From assembly GCA_046719185.1 (NCBI GenBank), contig JBDNDK010000120.1, forward strand, positions 1-7,485: a stretch of DNA of 7,485 bases, given 5' to 3'. Every line of letters starts with the position of its first letter. Positions within the stretch are counted from its first letter, which is position 1. Below are positions 6,544-7,485 of the stretch, piece by piece. The stretch comes from JBDNDK01 sp046719185 (GTDB lineage: Bacteria > Armatimonadota > UBA5829). The notes under the pieces were generated by a model. That model worked only from the letters and a program-made list of their open reading frames with translations, was not told the origin of the DNA and ran no database searches. Both the position numbers and the translations under genes were made by a program.

Positions 6544-6549
6544 CTCCCT
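6544..6549 (-). promoter_or_regulatory. Ribosome binding site supporting the GTG start of the dehydrogenase
   Basis: AGGGAG on the minus strand is eight bases before the GTG at 6535. The protein read from there begins METINVGIIGTGG, so the Rossmann strand starts at the normal distance from the N-terminus. Confidence 0.75.
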
Positions 6550-6562
6550 TTTTTATATGATT

Positions 6563-7485
6563 TTATCCTTTTACAACACCCAATGGTCTCACTTTTGCAA
6601 CAAGCTTTGATATTCCTGCTCCATCACAAATAGCCACAACCTCAGCAACATCCTTATAAGCATAAGACGCCTCTTCAGATAGAGTATCTCTGCCTTTAGA
6701 TTTTACAGCAATGCCTTTTTTTTCAAGTTCTTCTCTCACTTGATTTCCGCTTCTATGCTTAATAGCCTCATGCCTGCTCATCACTCTTCCTGCACCATGA
6801 CAGGTTGAACCCCAAGTTTCTTCCATAGCTTTCTGAGTGCCAGCCATTATAAATGAATATCTTCCCATATCACCCGGCACAATCACAGGCTGACCAACAT
6901 CTCTATATTTTATAGGCACTTCTTTTCTACCAGGACCAAATGCTCTAGTAGCTCCCTTTCTATGCACACAAAGCTCTCTAGACTTTCCATCTACAATATG
7001 CTCTTCTATTTTAGCAATATTGTGAGCAATATCATATACCTGAGAAAGACCAAGTTTATGTGCACCAGCACCTAAAACAGTTTCAAAGCTTTCTCTCACC
7101 CAGTGTGCAATAGCCTGTCTGTTTGCCCAAGCAAAGTTTGCAGCAGAAGCCATTGAAGATAAATACTGCTGACCTTCCTCACTATTTATCGGAGCACAAG
7201 CAAGCTGTCTGTCAGGCAGATTTATATTATACTTTTTAACTGCTTTCTGCATAGATGATAGGCTATCCTGACAAACCTGATGACCAAATCCCCTGCTTCC
7301 AGAGTGTATCATAACAGTTATTTGACCAACTTCAGTTATGCCAAATACATTTGCTGTATCTTCATCATATATCTCATCAATTATTTGAATCTCTATAAAA
7401 TGGTTCCCGCTTCCAAGAGTACCAAGCTGAGGTTTGCCTCTTTTCATTGCTTCATTAGATATATAATCTGAAGATGCAAAACTCA
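6563..7485 (-). CDS. rtcB: RtcB RNA ligase, C-terminal part (cut by the right edge)
   Basis: RtcB joins RNA 2',3'-cyclic phosphate (or 3'-phosphate) ends to 5'-hydroxyl ends, using GTP and manganese through a histidine-GMP intermediate. The frame is open to the window edge, so the Met at 7447 is internal; at least 12 further residues precede it (SFASSDYISNEA). Counting from that Met, the visible signatures are GTLGSGNHFIE with H16, HSGSRGFGH with H48, AHN with H142, VHRKGATRAFGPG at 161-173, PGDMGRYSF at 191-199, and TCHGAGR, where H217 is the likely guanylylated histidine. The C-terminus ends in the common form PLGVVKG. The N-terminal third, carrying the Asp and Cys metal ligands, lies outside the window. 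No archease, rtcA or rtcR is visible, so whether it acts in tRNA repair, ribosome repair or another role is open. Every motif in the visible part looks intact. Confidence 0.95.
   Translation of the reverse strand, partial: SFASSDYISNEAMKRGKPQLGTLGSGNHFIEIQIIDEIYDEDTANVFGITEVGQITVMIHSGSRGFGHQVCQDSLSSMQKAVKKYNINLPDRQLACAPINSEEGQQYLSSMASAANFAWANRQAIAHWVRESFETVLGAGAHKLGLSQVYDIAHNIAKIEEHIVDGKSRELCVHRKGATRAFGPGRKEVPIKYRDVGQPVIVPGDMGRYSFIMAGTQKAMEETWGSTCHGAGRVMSRHEAIKHRSGNQVREELEKKGIAVKSKGRDTLSEEASYAYKDVAEVVAICDGAGISKLVAKVRPLGVVKG

Overview
The window is AT-rich and every gene I can support lies on the minus strand, so transcription runs from high to low coordinates. The strong AGGAGG-type ribosome binding sites, the gatC-gatA-gatB order and the protein style fit a low-GC Firmicute, most likely a Clostridia-type anaerobe. 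That placement is inference from composition and gene style; no marker gene fixes a species. Standard bacterial code is used.

Layout, in transcription order. (1) 7485-6563: the C-terminal part of an RtcB RNA ligase that enters from the right edge. (2) 6535-5495: a Gfo/Idh/MocA-family NAD(P)-dependent dehydrogenase, 27 bases after rtcB and probably co-transcribed with it. (3) 5494-5352: a 143-base spacer holding two inverted repeats with an extended -10 promoter between them. (4) 5351-2127: gatC, gatA and gatB, encoding the tRNA amidotransferase, tightly packed. (5) 2077-1304 and 1269-466: two different TIM-barrel sugar isomerase/epimerase-type enzymes in tandem, the second close to hydroxypyruvate isomerase. 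(6) 442-402: a strong intrinsic terminator. (7) 261-1: the N-terminal 87 codons of an Amidohydro_2-type metal hydrolase that runs off the left edge; it is supported by a start codon, a ribosome binding site and a DCHVH metal motif.

The most likely transcription unit is gatC-gatA-gatB-isomerase-isomerase, from the promoter near 5450 to the terminator at 442-402, with no terminator in between. A housekeeping translation operon therefore seems to share its message with two sugar-type isomerases. The dehydrogenase upstream and the amidohydrolase downstream (a family that includes sugar lactonases) look like parts of the same carbohydrate pathway, with gatCAB lying in the middle. The substrate cannot be read from the sequence.

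I see no CRISPR array, insertion sequence, phage gene, tRNA or rRNA here. The proteins all belong to known families. The parts worth a second look are the gene arrangement, the heptad-built hairpin in the gatC leader, and one start codon that should be moved.
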